DNA from: Methanobrevibacter sp.
GTDB lineage: Archaea > Methanobacteriota > Methanobacteria > Methanobacteriales > Methanobacteriaceae
DNA: 33,043 nt
Assembly (NCBI GenBank): GCA_030539795.1
Contig: JAUNXN010000006.1
Location: forward strand, 1-33,043
Reading direction: 5' to 3'
The notes under the pieces: generated by a model
What the model was told of the DNA's origin: nothing
The model's input: the letters and a program-made list of their open reading frames with translations, nothing else
Database searches by the model: none
In this document: piece by piece, positions 1-7,484 of the stretch
Layout of the letters: the number at the start of each line of letters is the position of its first letter
Numbering within the stretch: the first letter of the stretch is position 1
Made by a program: the position numbers and the translations under genes

Positions 1-38
1 ATGTCGGCCGTTACTTCAAAATACTCAAAATTTTTCAT
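1..38 (-). CDS. Partial 5' end of probable archease gene
   Basis: Only the first 12 codons lie in the window; the gene runs off the left edge on the minus strand. A GAGGT-type ribosome-binding site (complement of 45-50) stands 6 bases before the ATG at 36-38. The peptide reads MKNFEYFEVTAD. Archease proteins, the cofactors of the RtcB tRNA ligase, usually begin with an aromatic residue, then Glu and a TAD-G motif (for example F-E-H/V-T-A-D-x-G), so this beginning fits that family. With a dozen residues the assignment is an inference; that a gene starts here is better supported than its identity. Confidence 0.45.
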   Translation of the reverse strand, partial: MKNFEYFEVTAD

Positions 39-127
39 GAATTTACCTCAAAAAGATTACTTTTCAAATGCTCTCTCACTCTTTCTTTATATATGGACTT
101 CCAACAATTTAAAATATAGTGATTAAC

Positions 128-307
128 ATGTTCGAAAATAATGACACCACAATTCAAGTAGATTTAAGGAAAAAAAGTAGTATAAAAGACGAAATTATGT
201 ACAGCAACATTGACGTTCAATCTTGCATGGTAATGCTTGCAGTAATCGCAACATTGCTTTTATCTGTTATTTCTGTCGTAGCAGCGCAAAATCCCTACAT
301 TATCTAG
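128..307 (+). CDS. Small single-span membrane protein, unknown function
   Basis: A 59-residue protein I do not recognise. The start chosen is the ATG at 128 because GTGATT at 119-124 looks like a ribosome-binding site, as in the leader of the ALP gene that starts at 30756; the in-frame GTG at 119 would be part of that site. Residues 1-30 are polar and charged (DLRKKSSIKDE). Residues ~33-54 form one hydrophobic helix (MVMLAVIATLLLSVISVVAA), followed by the short tail QNPYII. A TATA-like stretch lies at 84-93. The shape suggests a small membrane peptide with its tail just outside the membrane. Real gene likely; function unknown. Confidence 0.5.
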   Translation: MFENNDTTIQVDLRKKSSIKDEIMYSNIDVQSCMVMLAVIATLLLSVISVVAAQNPYII

Positions 308-351
308 AGGATTCAATTTGTTTTTAACAATACCAAACCCTTAGTTGCTAC

Positions 352-382
352 CATTAGATTAAGCTTACCATGCAATCTAATG
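352..382. terminator. Perfect 9-bp inverted repeat between convergent genes
   Basis: CATTAGATT (352-360) and AATCTAATG (374-382) pair perfectly around a 13-base loop. The repeat lies between the 3' ends of the small membrane gene (plus) and cdc6 (minus), so a bidirectional terminator is the simplest reading, though no long T-run follows on either side. Confidence 0.4.
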
Positions 383-413
383 TTAACAGAAACTAATTTA
401 TCCTACAGGAAAG

Positions 414-1523
414 CTATATTTCATAGTCATCGGGGTTAAAACGCAATATAATTTCTCTAGCATTTCCCCTAACCCCTTTTCCTGTAAATTTGGTATCAAC
501 CAGCCTTACAAATTCCAATTTATCAAGGGTTCTATTAAAGGAAGCATAGCTGGAACCTGTTTCTTCCTTATATTTTTCTGACAGGTCTTTGGCTTTGCAG
601 ACATCTTCCCATTCGGCAATCATTTTCAACAGATCCAATTCGGCATCATTCAGGGAAGTTATTGTCTCGGCGACATTGACTGAAACCAGTGATTCTATTG
701 CCTGGTCGAAGTGTTCCTGTGTGATTTCACGACTGGCGGAAGCTTCTGCAATATTGCCGCATGACTTTAAGAGATTGATTCCTATTCTCAAATCACCTTT
801 TTCTTCTGTAAACATTGCAATTTGCTCTAAAATATCATCCGGCAAAACTTCTGGGAAAAATCCGGCTTTCACCCTGTCCCTTAAGATATCCTCTATTTCA
901 GAGTAGGAATAAAGCGGGAAATTGATTTCTTGAGGAATGAACACGGTATTTACGTTCTTATCAAAGACATATCTGAACTCCAAGTCTGAAAGAATTGAAA
1001 ATATTGCGGTTCTGACGCCAGGATATTCTTCATATGCCCTTAGGATATCATAAAATACCTTATTGGCAGCTTTTGATTGGAACAGATAGTTAACGTCATC
1101 CAATGCAATAACCAGTGACTTATTGTTTTTTTGAAGATTCTGCATGATTTGATCATAGATTCTGGAAAATGGAACTCCAGTTTCAGGCGGAATATGGCCG
1201 AACAGCTTTTTATAAATCTGTGAAAATATTCCGAAACGGGTTGTGTGGAGCTGGCAGTTAATATATACGCAAACGACTTTTTCTGTAGTTTTTTCAACAA
1301 GCTCGAAGACTTTTCTAATCGCAGTTGTCTTTCCTGTTGCCGGTGAGCCTAAAATCATTGCGCTTGATGGCTGGCCGCCCCTCATGGCAGGCCTTATTGC
1401 AATTGCCATTGCTTCCATTTGGGTATCCCTGAAATTATAGTTTGGAGGCATGTAATCCGGATCGAAAGCGTTTATATCCTGAAAAAGGCTTTCATCATAC
1501 ATTAAAATATCTTCAATTCCCAT
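414..1523 (-). CDS. cdc6: Orc1/Cdc6-family replication initiator AAA+ ATPase
   Basis: A protein of 369 residues. Orc1/Cdc6 proteins bind origin repeats and help load the MCM helicase. Walker A is GSPATGKT (residues ~59-66) and Walker B is LVIALDDVNYL (~137-147). The stretch EEKGDLRIGINLLKSCGNIAE (~residues 241-261) corresponds to sensor 2, and residues ~285-369 look like the C-terminal winged helix. The ATG at 1523 is preferred over an in-frame TTG at 1541, because GTGGAT stands just upstream of the ATG and the TTG has no ribosome-binding site. The gene begins 24 bases after mptE on the same strand, so the two are probably co-transcribed. No clear array of origin-recognition boxes was seen next to it, so this may be a paralogue away from the main origin. 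Confidence 0.9.
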   Translation of the reverse strand: MGIEDILMYDESLFQDINAFDPDYMPPNYNFRDTQMEAMAIAIRPAMRGGQPSSAMILGSPATGKTTAIRKVFELVEKTTEKVVCVYINCQLHTTRFGIFSQIYKKLFGHIPPETGVPFSRIYDQIMQNLQKNNKSLVIALDDVNYLFQSKAANKVFYDILRAYEEYPGVRTAIFSILSDLEFRYVFDKNVNTVFIPQEINFPLYSYSEIEDILRDRVKAGFFPEVLPDDILEQIAMFTEEKGDLRIGINLLKSCGNIAEASASREITQEHFDQAIESLVSVNVAETITSLNDAELDLLKMIAEWEDVCKAKDLSEKYKEETGSSYASFNRTLDKLEFVRLVDTKFTGKGVRGNAREIILRFNPDDYEI

Positions 1524-1547
1524 GTTATCCACTTTATTCAATAATAA

Positions 1548-2276
1548 TTATTTGTCATTATCCACTAAATTAATCAGCTCGACAGGTTCGTTATCTCGAA
1601 TCCAATCTGTCAGCATCTCCGCATACATCAGCTTTTTCCTTTTGAAGTCATCAGCATCTGCAACTTCAACGTCCAGGTTAGGCCTTGAATATTTGGTTAC
1701 CTTGGTTCCGAAGTCCATTCCCGCCAATATTATTTGGGATGCTCCTAAAGCGACAGCCAGAAATATTGCTCTGTCCCCATCGGTGAATCCTCCGAAATTG
1801 TAGAGATTTCCTATAGGCTGTGCCTGTGTAGTTCCCATCTTATTGTCGAAAAATGATGTCAATGATGCAATCTTGTCTATGTTGTCTCCATGAGCATGAA
1901 TTACAACATCTGCACCCCTTAGGTTGGCCAGCATGATGTCATCAAGATTTCCATCCAAATCAGTGGCTACAACATCAGGACGGATTCTCTCTTCGATTAG
2001 GGCTGTTGTGGCACCATCCGCTGTGACCAAAACATAATCCCTCAAGTCATATTCCTCCTTAAGCATTTTGACATGCTTTTTTAGGGAAGGCCCTGCGCCG
2101 AATACTATGAATTTGTCTGAAAAGCTTACGCGTTCTGTCAATTCTTCAAGAGTGTAGCATCCTTCAATTGATAAAATCTCATCCAACAGTTTTGCGGACT
2201 CCTCATCCTTGCTTCTTGAAAATCCAAAATCTTCAAGGATATCTTTATAATATTTTTCCCAAAGACCAAATTCCAT
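1548..2276 (-). CDS. mptE: 6-hydroxymethyl-7,8-dihydropterin pyrophosphokinase
   Basis: A 242-residue protein of the DUF115 family. The archaeal enzyme transfers diphosphate from ATP to 6-hydroxymethyl-7,8-dihydropterin in tetrahydromethanopterin (or folate) synthesis, replacing bacterial FolK. Signature segments are IVFGAGPSL (57-65), VTADGATTALIE (84-95) and DVVATDLDGN (101-110), which form the nucleotide and metal site in this family. The C-terminal half carries GLN-type segments such as GNLYNFGGFTDGDRA and ILAGMDFG. GAGGT stands 6 bases before the ATG at 2276. The gene leads a probable two-gene transcript with cdc6 downstream; a link between pterin synthesis and replication is not implied. 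Length and motifs are normal. Confidence 0.88.
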   Translation of the reverse strand: MEFGLWEKYYKDILEDFGFSRSKDEESAKLLDEILSIEGCYTLEELTERVSFSDKFIVFGAGPSLKKHVKMLKEEYDLRDYVLVTADGATTALIEERIRPDVVATDLDGNLDDIMLANLRGADVVIHAHGDNIDKIASLTSFFDNKMGTTQAQPIGNLYNFGGFTDGDRAIFLAVALGASQIILAGMDFGTKVTKYSRPNLDVEVADADDFKRKKLMYAEMLTDWIRDNEPVELINLVDNDK

Positions 2277-2340
2277 GTTTAAACCTCACTATATTAATTT
2301 TAGCTTTTAGTTTGTTAAATAATTTATTGTTATTAAAGTG

Positions 2341-3012
2341 TTATTCATGAACAACATTGATCTCTTTGCCGGTGATATGTGTGTAGATGTTTGAAATTTG
2401 CCTTAATGTATATCCGACAAAGAAAGCGGATATCACCGTTCCGATATAAACGGCACCGAACGGGGTTGTATACCACAGCCAGCACATTATCAAAGCCAAT
2501 GCAACAATGGTGGCATCGAATCCTATCTTTACTGATGAAAATCTCCATCCTGTAACGATGGATATCGCCTCAACGCATCCTTCCCCCGGAAGCGGAGCTA
2601 TATTTGAAGGAAGATATATGAATATTCCCAATGCAATGAGGAATATGCTCAATACCAGATATATAAAGCACATTACGGCCGATGCGTCAAATGGGATGAG
2701 TGAGACGAAATGCATAGCCACATCGGTAAAGTATCCGAACACCACGCAGTTGATGAGCTGAAGCAACCTTCTTTTATTGAATCGTGAACGTAAAATCAGG
2801 AATTGGACTACAATCAGTCCTGCATTGAATATAAAAGTAGTCATTCCAACACTTAAATTAGTAATCAACGCCAATGCATAAGCCATAGAGCTTATTGGTG
2901 TTGTTCCAAGTGTTGATGTGATTGAAAATGCAACGCCGAATGACATTACAAGCAATCCGAAAACGAACGTGAAAATCCTCTTAAATGTGAGTTCTTCTCC
3001 ATTAAATAGCAT
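2341..3012 (-). CDS. YczE/YitT-like integral membrane protein
   Basis: A 223-residue protein with about five hydrophobic helices. The first region (residues ~10-35, ending GVAFSITSTLGTTPISS) matches the family pattern in which a small-residue loop, L-G-T-x-P, follows helix 1. A later loop, PLPGEGCVEAIS, is also typical of YczE/YyaS-type proteins, whose function is not settled (transport has been suggested). The ATG at 3012 has no visible ribosome-binding site. A TATA-like run at 3035-3045 lies about 25-30 bases upstream, so a leaderless message is plausible. The gene is divergent from the aminotransferase at 3190, and the 177 bases between them hold both promoters. Confidence 0.75.
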   Translation of the reverse strand: MLFNGEELTFKRIFTFVFGLLVMSFGVAFSITSTLGTTPISSMAYALALITNLSVGMTTFIFNAGLIVVQFLILRSRFNKRRLLQLINCVVFGYFTDVAMHFVSLIPFDASAVMCFIYLVLSIFLIALGIFIYLPSNIAPLPGEGCVEAISIVTGWRFSSVKIGFDATIVALALIMCWLWYTTPFGAVYIGTVISAFFVGYTLRQISNIYTHITGKEINVVHE

Positions 3013-3121
3013 ATATTACATATATATTAAGCATTGTTTAAAAAACTTACTTTAATCATAAACACTGTACTAAAATGTAGGATGGATTTTCCGCATAACT
3101 GAATAAAATAACATAATTGAA

Positions 3122-3183
3122 AATATTTAATAAGTATAAGAATTATAAATAAAAATAGCTTAAGAAAGCTTAACAATTGGAGG
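3122..3183 (+). promoter_or_regulatory. Promoter and RBS of the class V aminotransferase
   Basis: An AT-rich stretch with TATA-like TTTAATAAG and TATAAATAAA lies at about 3126-3150, and a strong GGAGG ribosome-binding site at 3179-3183 stands 6 bases before the ATG at 3190. Between them, AGCTT occurs twice at 3157-3172. This is the strongest ribosome-binding site in the window, which suits a well-expressed metabolic gene. Confidence 0.55.
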
Positions 3184-3189
3184 AATGTA

Positions 3190-4332
3190 ATGAACGATAT
3201 TTTATTAATGCTTCCTGGACCAACAACAGTACACCCAAGAGTACTCAATGCAATGTCACAGGCTGTTGTTAATCACAGGGGCGCAAAATATGGAGAAATA
3301 TTAACTGAAACTACTGAATTGATGAGTAAAGTTTTCCAAACCCCAAATGATTCTTATTTATTAACCGGATCTGGAACTGCTGCTATGGAAGCGGGTATTG
3401 CAAATACCGTAGCACCTGGAGAAAAGATGTTGAATGTTGTCGGCGGAAAATTCGGAGAACGTTTCATGAACATAGCTCAAACTCATGGAATTGACGCACA
3501 AGAATTGGCTGTAGAATGGGGAACTGCTGTTACCCCTGAAGCAGTCAAAGAAGCTTTAGACGCTGATGAAGACATCAAAGCAGTCAGTGTTATCCACAAC
3601 GAAACTTCTACCGGTGTAGCTGCACCTATTGAAGAAATCGGTAAAGTAATGAAAAATTATGATGCATTATACATCGTAGATACCGTATCTTCCCTTGGAG
3701 GAGATTATGTAGATGTTGAAAAGTTCGGAATTGACGTCTGTCTTACCGGATCACAGAAATGTTTGGCTGCACCACCTGGAATGGCAGCTATTACTTTAAG
3801 CGACGACGCATGGGCTGCCGTTGATAAAGTGGAAACCAATACATACTACTTGGATTTGAAAGCGGCTAGAAAAAGCGGTTCTAAAGTACCTCCTCAAACC
3901 CCATACACTCCATCCGTATCATTGACTTATGCAATGAACGAAGCATTGAAAATAGTTATGGAAGAAGGACTTGAAAACAGAGTCGCACGTCACCACAAGG
4001 CAGCTAAAGCAAGCGTAGAAGCTGTTAAAGCATTAGGTTTAGAATTATTCGCAGACGAAGCGGTTTCATCTGCAACCGTAACTGCAGTCAAAATGCCTGA
4101 AGGAGTTACCGATGACCAGTTCAGAGGCACTACCCGTGACAAATACGGCGTTGAATTGGCTGGCGGACAAGACCACTTGAAAGGAAACATTTTCAGAATC
4201 GGACACATGGGAAATATTTCCTACAAGGAATTGACTCAAACCTTTGCGGCAATCGGAATGACCTTAAAAGGTTTAGGCGTAATCGACGATGCCGGTGCCG
4301 GTGTGGCATCCATTGCAGAATCATACTTATGA
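3190..4332 (+). CDS. Class V (PLP) aminotransferase, alanine-glyoxylate/serine-pyruvate type
   Basis: A 380-residue soluble enzyme of fold type I. The opening LMLPGPTTVHPRVL is the usual start of the alanine-glyoxylate / serine-pyruvate aminotransferase group. TGSGTAAMEA (~59-68) forms the phosphate-binding cup, YIVDTVSSLGG (~161-171) carries the aspartate that pairs with the pyridine nitrogen, and K190 in LTGSQKCLAAPPG is the Schiff-base lysine. Methanogens use such enzymes in amino-acid metabolism linking alanine, serine, glyoxylate or aspartate; the exact amino donor cannot be read from the sequence. The start follows a GGAGG site. The gene stands alone, divergent from the YczE-like gene and followed by a T-rich stretch. 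Confidence 0.87.
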   Translation: MNDILLMLPGPTTVHPRVLNAMSQAVVNHRGAKYGEILTETTELMSKVFQTPNDSYLLTGSGTAAMEAGIANTVAPGEKMLNVVGGKFGERFMNIAQTHGIDAQELAVEWGTAVTPEAVKEALDADEDIKAVSVIHNETSTGVAAPIEEIGKVMKNYDALYIVDTVSSLGGDYVDVEKFGIDVCLTGSQKCLAAPPGMAAITLSDDAWAAVDKVETNTYYLDLKAARKSGSKVPPQTPYTPSVSLTYAMNEALKIVMEEGLENRVARHHKAAKASVEAVKALGLELFADEAVSSATVTAVKMPEGVTDDQFRGTTRDKYGVELAGGQDHLKGNIFRIGHMGNISYKELTQTFAAIGMTLKGLGVIDDAGAGVASIAESYL

Positions 4333-4335
4333 TTC

Positions 4336-4358
4336 TGTTTTTCTTATTTTTTTATTTC
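4336..4358 (+). terminator. T-rich transcription terminator of the aminotransferase
   Basis: Directly after the stop codon the plus strand reads as a T-dominated run (about 4336-4358) with no strong stem. Oligo-U tracts alone can terminate archaeal RNA polymerase. Confidence 0.45.
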
Positions 4359-4409
4359 AACTTCAATTATAACTTATAACTTTTGGATTTTTCCCCTATT
4401 TTTTTCTTA

Positions 4410-4429
4410 ATGTAAGAAATAGTTTACAT
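4410..4429. promoter_or_regulatory. Operator-like palindrome ATGTAA-N8-TTACAT, copy 1
   Basis: The sequence ATGTAAGAAATAGTTTACAT has perfect 6-bp arms and an 8-base spacer. The same arms with the same spacing recur at 4476-4495 and 31533-31552, with a near copy at 31175-31194. The half-site size and spacing suggest a dimeric helix-turn-helix regulator, but none is identified. Confidence 0.45.
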
Positions 4430-4440
4430 AAACTTAGAAA

Positions 4441-4456
4441 GTATAAGTTATAACTA
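4441..4456. repeat. 16-bp repeat holding the palindrome AGTTATAACT, copy 1
   Basis: GTATAAGTTATAACTA occurs identically at 4441-4456 and 4550-4565, 109 bases apart. Its core AGTTATAACT is a perfect palindrome. Related half-sites lie at 4366-4380 and 4501-4510. Confidence 0.6.
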
Positions 4457-4475
4457 GCTTCGGTATGGAAGCCTT

Positions 4476-4495
4476 ATGTAATAAATATTTTACAT
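4476..4495. promoter_or_regulatory. Operator-like palindrome ATGTAA-N8-TTACAT, copy 2
   Basis: ATGTAATAAATATTTTACAT has perfect 6-bp arms and an 8-base spacer, 66 bases downstream of copy 1. Its left 13 bases (ATGTAATAAATAT) are identical to the copy at 31175. Confidence 0.45.
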
Positions 4496-4500
4496 CATTT

Positions 4501-4594
4501 AGTTATAAGTGATAAGTTACACTTGAAATGGATGTCTAAAATATGTGCCGTATAAGTTATAACTAAAAACTTACACTTGAAACATATGTCTAAA
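4501..4594. repeat. Two imperfect 40-bp tandem repeats, period 54
   Basis: Segments 4501-4540 and 4555-4594 match at 33 of 40 positions by hand alignment. Both contain AGTTATAA, then TTACACTTGAAA (4517-4528 and 4571-4582), then ATGTCTAAA (4532-4540 and 4586-4594), all offset by exactly 54 bases. The repeats stop about 85 bases before the GerW start codon, so they probably sit upstream of its core promoter. Confidence 0.7.
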
Positions 4595-4678
4595 CTATAA
4601 AAAAAGTATTACTCAAATTTTTTCACAAACATATTATACTATTAAAGACAAATATAAAAACACTTAGGATGTGAAACT

Positions 4679-5107
4679 ATGACAGACAATATTCGAACTA
4701 CTGTTGATGAATTACGTAAGCTAATAAATGTTGACAATGTTATTGGTACCCCAATAGAAACCGAAGACAAACTCCTAATTCCCGTAATAAGAATGGGAGT
4801 GGGTTTTGCTGCTGGTGAAAATCTCCTCAGCAATGAAGGAAGCGGAGCGGCAGGTGCAGGTGCCGGTGTAGAGCCAATTTCCATGGTATTGATTCCTAAA
4901 AAAGGAAATGATGCTGAAGGCGTTCGTGTTCTTGACTTAAGTAAAGGAAACACTACCAACAAGGCATTATCCGACATAGGACTGATGATCGGAGACATCG
5001 TTAAGAAATACATGAACTCAAACAGTAATGATGACGTTTACGACGAATCCGAATACATTGAACCTGAATATACCACTGAAGTAGAAATAGAAGAAGACGA
5101 CGACTAG
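4679..5107 (+). CDS. GerW/YtfJ family protein
   Basis: A 142-residue protein. Residues 1-105 follow the GerW (YtfJ) pattern: a short helical start, then V-I-G-x-P-I, a strand with IPVIRMGVGFAAGE, a glycine-rich turn (GSGAAGAGAGVEP, ~56-68), then MVLIPKK and VRVLDL. The last ~30 residues are strongly acidic, ending EIEEDDD. In Bacillus YtfJ/GerW is needed for spore germination, but members occur in many organisms that do not form spores, including methanogens; their molecular role is unknown. The gene leads a tight three-gene unit with a DUF2953 protein and an 86-residue protein. In Bacillus the ytfJ neighbour ytfI is also a DUF2953 gene, so the pairing is conserved across domains. Confidence 0.85.
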   Translation: MTDNIRTTVDELRKLINVDNVIGTPIETEDKLLIPVIRMGVGFAAGENLLSNEGSGAAGAGAGVEPISMVLIPKKGNDAEGVRVLDLSKGNTTNKALSDIGLMIGDIVKKYMNSNSNDDVYDESEYIEPEYTTEVEIEEDDD

Positions 5108-5115
5108 GAACAAAC

Positions 5116-5706
5116 ATGTTAAACATCCTACTGATGATTATCCTTATAATCATCATATTTATTATTATTTTACTTTTTATAGGACTTAAGCTCGTGTTTA
5201 TCTACGAAAAAACCGGTCCTGAACTTAAAGGATGTTTAAAAATACTTATTTTAAAAAAGATTAAAGTTTATTCTCTTGATTTTCCTAAAACAGAAGAAAG
5301 TGAAAAAGACACTGAATCAGAAGAAGAAAGCGAAGACGATGAAAAAAGGGATGTAAAGAAAATACTTAAGCTGGCAAAGCCCTGCCTTGATGACTTCAAG
5401 GAATTTTTAAGGTCATTCGTCAGATGCATCAAAGTCAAGAAAATGGACAACCATCTGATTTTCGGACTTGACTCATATGCCGATACTGCAAAATATATTG
5501 GCTACATCTGGAGCCTGCTTATAATCGTGAACGAAGCCCATAAAAACGCAAGGCTGACAGCAGAGCCTTCATTTAACGGGAGCATATTTGACGGAAAAGG
5601 CGATAATGAACTTGACATAAACATTTTGAAGTTAATTCCCGCAGCCATAAGATTGATTTTGAAAAAAGAAGTCCGTACATTAATAAAAGGTGTGAGAAAT
5701 GGATAA
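5116..5706 (+). CDS. DUF2953 family membrane-anchored protein
   Basis: A 196-residue protein starting 8 bases after the GerW stop. Residues 1-27 are one very hydrophobic helix rich in Ile and Leu. Then comes the family's hallmark short strand segment (LKLVFIYEKTGPELKGCLKILILKK split around residue 35), a highly charged low-complexity linker (~58-77, Glu/Asp/Ser/Lys rich) and a C-terminal part with FGLDSYADTAKYIGYIWSLL. DUF2953 proteins are single-span membrane proteins of unknown function that accompany YtfJ/GerW in Firmicutes. The protein may tether GerW to the membrane (inference). Its stop codon overlaps the next gene by 8 bases, pointing to translational coupling. Confidence 0.78.
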   Translation: MLNILLMIILIIIIFIIILLFIGLKLVFIYEKTGPELKGCLKILILKKIKVYSLDFPKTEESEKDTESEEESEDDEKRDVKKILKLAKPCLDDFKEFLRSFVRCIKVKKMDNHLIFGLDSYADTAKYIGYIWSLLIIVNEAHKNARLTAEPSFNGSIFDGKGDNELDINILKLIPAAIRLILKKEVRTLIKGVRNG

Positions 5707-5959
5707 GAATATCAAAAAAGTTATTCAAACTGCATTTGACTTTAATGAAATTGTCGAATACAGTTTCAGAAAGTTACATGGATTTACATTTGCATTCAAA
5801 AGTGAATTTGTCTTCAGAAAAGGCAACATCACTTCCGCATCAATCACACCGGTCGGAATAATATACGAAGAAAATGATGAATTTTACCTGGCTCCCCTAT
5901 ATGACGATGTTGAAATAGATGAAATTATAAGAAATTATGTTGAAGAGGAAATCATTTAG
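5699..5959 (+). CDS. Hypothetical protein, third gene of the GerW unit
   Basis: An 86-residue soluble protein I do not recognise. It overlaps the DUF2953 gene by 8 bases and has its own AAGGTGTGAG ribosome-binding site at about 5687-5696. Predicted strands (EYSFRKLHGFTFAFK, ASITPVGIIYEE, EFYLAPLYDD) and an acidic C-terminal helix (VEIDEIIRNYVEEEII) suggest a small alpha/beta fold; the net charge is negative. Tight overlap implies it works with GerW and the DUF2953 protein. Its last 8 bases overlap the end of the convergent acetolactate-synthase-like gene, so neither gene leaves room for a separate terminator. Confidence 0.7.
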   Translation: MDKNIKKVIQTAFDFNEIVEYSFRKLHGFTFAFKSEFVFRKGNITSASITPVGIIYEENDEFYLAPLYDDVEIDEIIRNYVEEEII

Positions 5960-7484
5960 GAAGCGGAATGTTTTCACTTTCCACAACGACCTCAACAACA
6001 AGAGGTCCTGCAAGGTCCTTCTGCAGGATCATCTCCAAATCCTCAAGGTTATCGACACGCACTGCATCGATTCCATAACTTGACGCCAACTTTGTAAAAT
6101 CCGGATTTTTTAGCTTGACCTGATAGGCTTCCATATCATAGAAGTCCTCTTCCCATTGCCTGATGATTCCGAATTCAGAATTGTTCAGGATGAACACAAC
6201 AACATCAAGGTCGTTTTCCTTAAGTGTTGCCAGCTCCTGGATATTCATCTGGATATCCCCGTCGCCATTGATGAGAATTATTTTTTCTGAAGTTGCAATG
6301 CCTGCACCGATTGCAGCCGGAAGGCCATAACCCATAGGAGCCATTGCGCCCGGAAAGAGAAACTGCCTTGGCTTCACTGACTTTTTAAGAAGGGTAGTCC
6401 AAGTGGTATGGGATCCCGCATCTGAAACAATGATATTATCGCAGTATCTACTTAAAATTCTTTTGATTGCAGCCTGCGGCTTCAAATCACTGTCCATTCC
6501 TTCGATTTCAATTTCATTATCTATCTCTAAAATATCATCAAGCCATGCGGTCTCTTTAAACCTGATTTCATCAAGGAAGTCTTCGACCTTTCCATGAATC
6601 GGATAATCACCTATCAGGACGTCCTTGTTGATGTTTACATGAATCAGATTGTCTGGTATTTCAGGAAGTGTTCTTTCAGAGGCCTTTATGCCCAATGCGA
6701 TAATGCAGTCGGCATTTTCAAATGCATATTTTGCCCTTGGTGTTGAGCGGATTCCGACGAGACCCAAATTCAGCTTGTCATATTCTGAAATTATTCCCTT
6801 CGCATGGAATGTTGTAGTGACAGGAATATTGAATCTTCCGACAATCTCTTCAATTCTTTCCTTCTGTGTGATTGCTCCTGCACCTAAAATGAAAAGCGGC
6901 CTTTCGGATCTGTCAATCAGCTCCTGAGCCTTTGTGATGTTTGACATGTCATCCTCACACAGATAGCATAGCTTGAAGTCCTCAAAGTCCTCTTCAAGCA
7001 GAACGTCCTTTGACAGATTGATGTGAATAGGACCTTTAGGTATTGTCTTGAGCTCATAGATGGCTGCCCTCAGCATGTACATCGCTTCGGTACCGTTTAA
7101 AGGATTGTATGACGCCCTTGTTATATGCTTGAATATGTCAACCTGAGGTGTTGTCTGGAAATGATCGGTGTTTCTGTATTTGAGTTCATTATCTCCTGTC
7201 AAAACCAGAATGGGAATGTTGTCCTTGAAGGCTGTTGCCAGAGCCATTGTAAAGTTCAAGGCACCCGGAGAAGCGGTTGCGATGCAAACGCCGATTTTAC
7301 CGCTTGATCTAAAATACCCGTCAGCTGCGTGAGCCGCCGCCTGTTCGTGTCTTGTAAGGATGTGATTTATGCCTGAAGCTGAAAGCGCCTTGTAAAGAGG
7401 CATTATCTGCTCGCCCGGAATTCCAAAAACGTTTTCGATTCCTTCCTCTTCGAGGATTTTGACGAACTTGTCTGCTACATTCAC
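5952..7484 (-). CDS. Thiamine-diphosphate enzyme, acetolactate synthase large-subunit type
   Basis: A 510-residue enzyme with the three-domain layout of the acetolactate synthase/POX group. Residues ~1-165 are the pyrimidine-binding domain, with the catalytic glutamate E47 in TRHEQAAAHAADGY. Residues ~180-310 are the central domain (FILGAGAITQKERIEE). Residues ~335-510 are the diphosphate-binding domain with the metal motif starting GDGD near residue 406 and ending in FILNN. The reaction in that group joins two pyruvates (or pyruvate and 2-oxobutyrate) to acetohydroxy acids. At 510 residues it is shorter than typical IlvB (~560), and no small regulatory subunit lies beside it, so a different 2-oxoacid substrate is possible. 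Its ATG overlaps the TGA of the dUTPase-family gene, showing coupled translation. Confidence 0.82.
   Translation of the reverse strand: MNVADKFVKILEEEGIENVFGIPGEQIMPLYKALSASGINHILTRHEQAAAHAADGYFRSSGKIGVCIATASPGALNFTMALATAFKDNIPILVLTGDNELKYRNTDHFQTTPQVDIFKHITRASYNPLNGTEAMYMLRAAIYELKTIPKGPIHINLSKDVLLEEDFEDFKLCYLCEDDMSNITKAQELIDRSERPLFILGAGAITQKERIEEIVGRFNIPVTTTFHAKGIISEYDKLNLGLVGIRSTPRAKYAFENADCIIALGIKASERTLPEIPDNLIHVNINKDVLIGDYPIHGKVEDFLDEIRFKETAWLDDILEIDNEIEIEGMDSDLKPQAAIKRILSRYCDNIIVSDAGSHTTWTTLLKKSVKPRQFLFPGAMAPMGYGLPAAIGAGIATSEKIILINGDGDIQMNIQELATLKENDLDVVVFILNNSEFGIIRQWEEDFYDMEAYQVKLKNPDFTKLASSYGIDAVRVDNLEDLEMILQKDLAGPLVVEVVVESENIPLPK

Larger units (their letters stand above)
4333..4678. 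other. 346-bp non-coding leader region of the GerW operon
   Basis: No ORF worth calling lies here. The stretch holds a T-run after the aminotransferase, two ATGTAA-N8-TTACAT palindromes, two identical 16-bp elements around AGTTATAACT and two 40-bp tandem repeats. The core promoter of the GerW gene is probably the AT-rich part at 4620-4660, with AGGATGTG before the ATG at 4679. Such density of symmetric elements is unusual for this window and suggests multi-site regulation, or the remnant of a repeated element. Confidence 0.6.

Noticed and set aside
1-126. Plus-strand 41-codon ORF at the left edge
   Set aside because: No upstream context and no family look. The minus strand over the same bases has a ribosome-binding site and a family-like N-terminus.
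4441-4594. Repeats read as a possible CRISPR array
   Set aside because: Only two units, imperfect, internally palindromic at several places and with no constant repeat-spacer pattern; no cas genes nearby.
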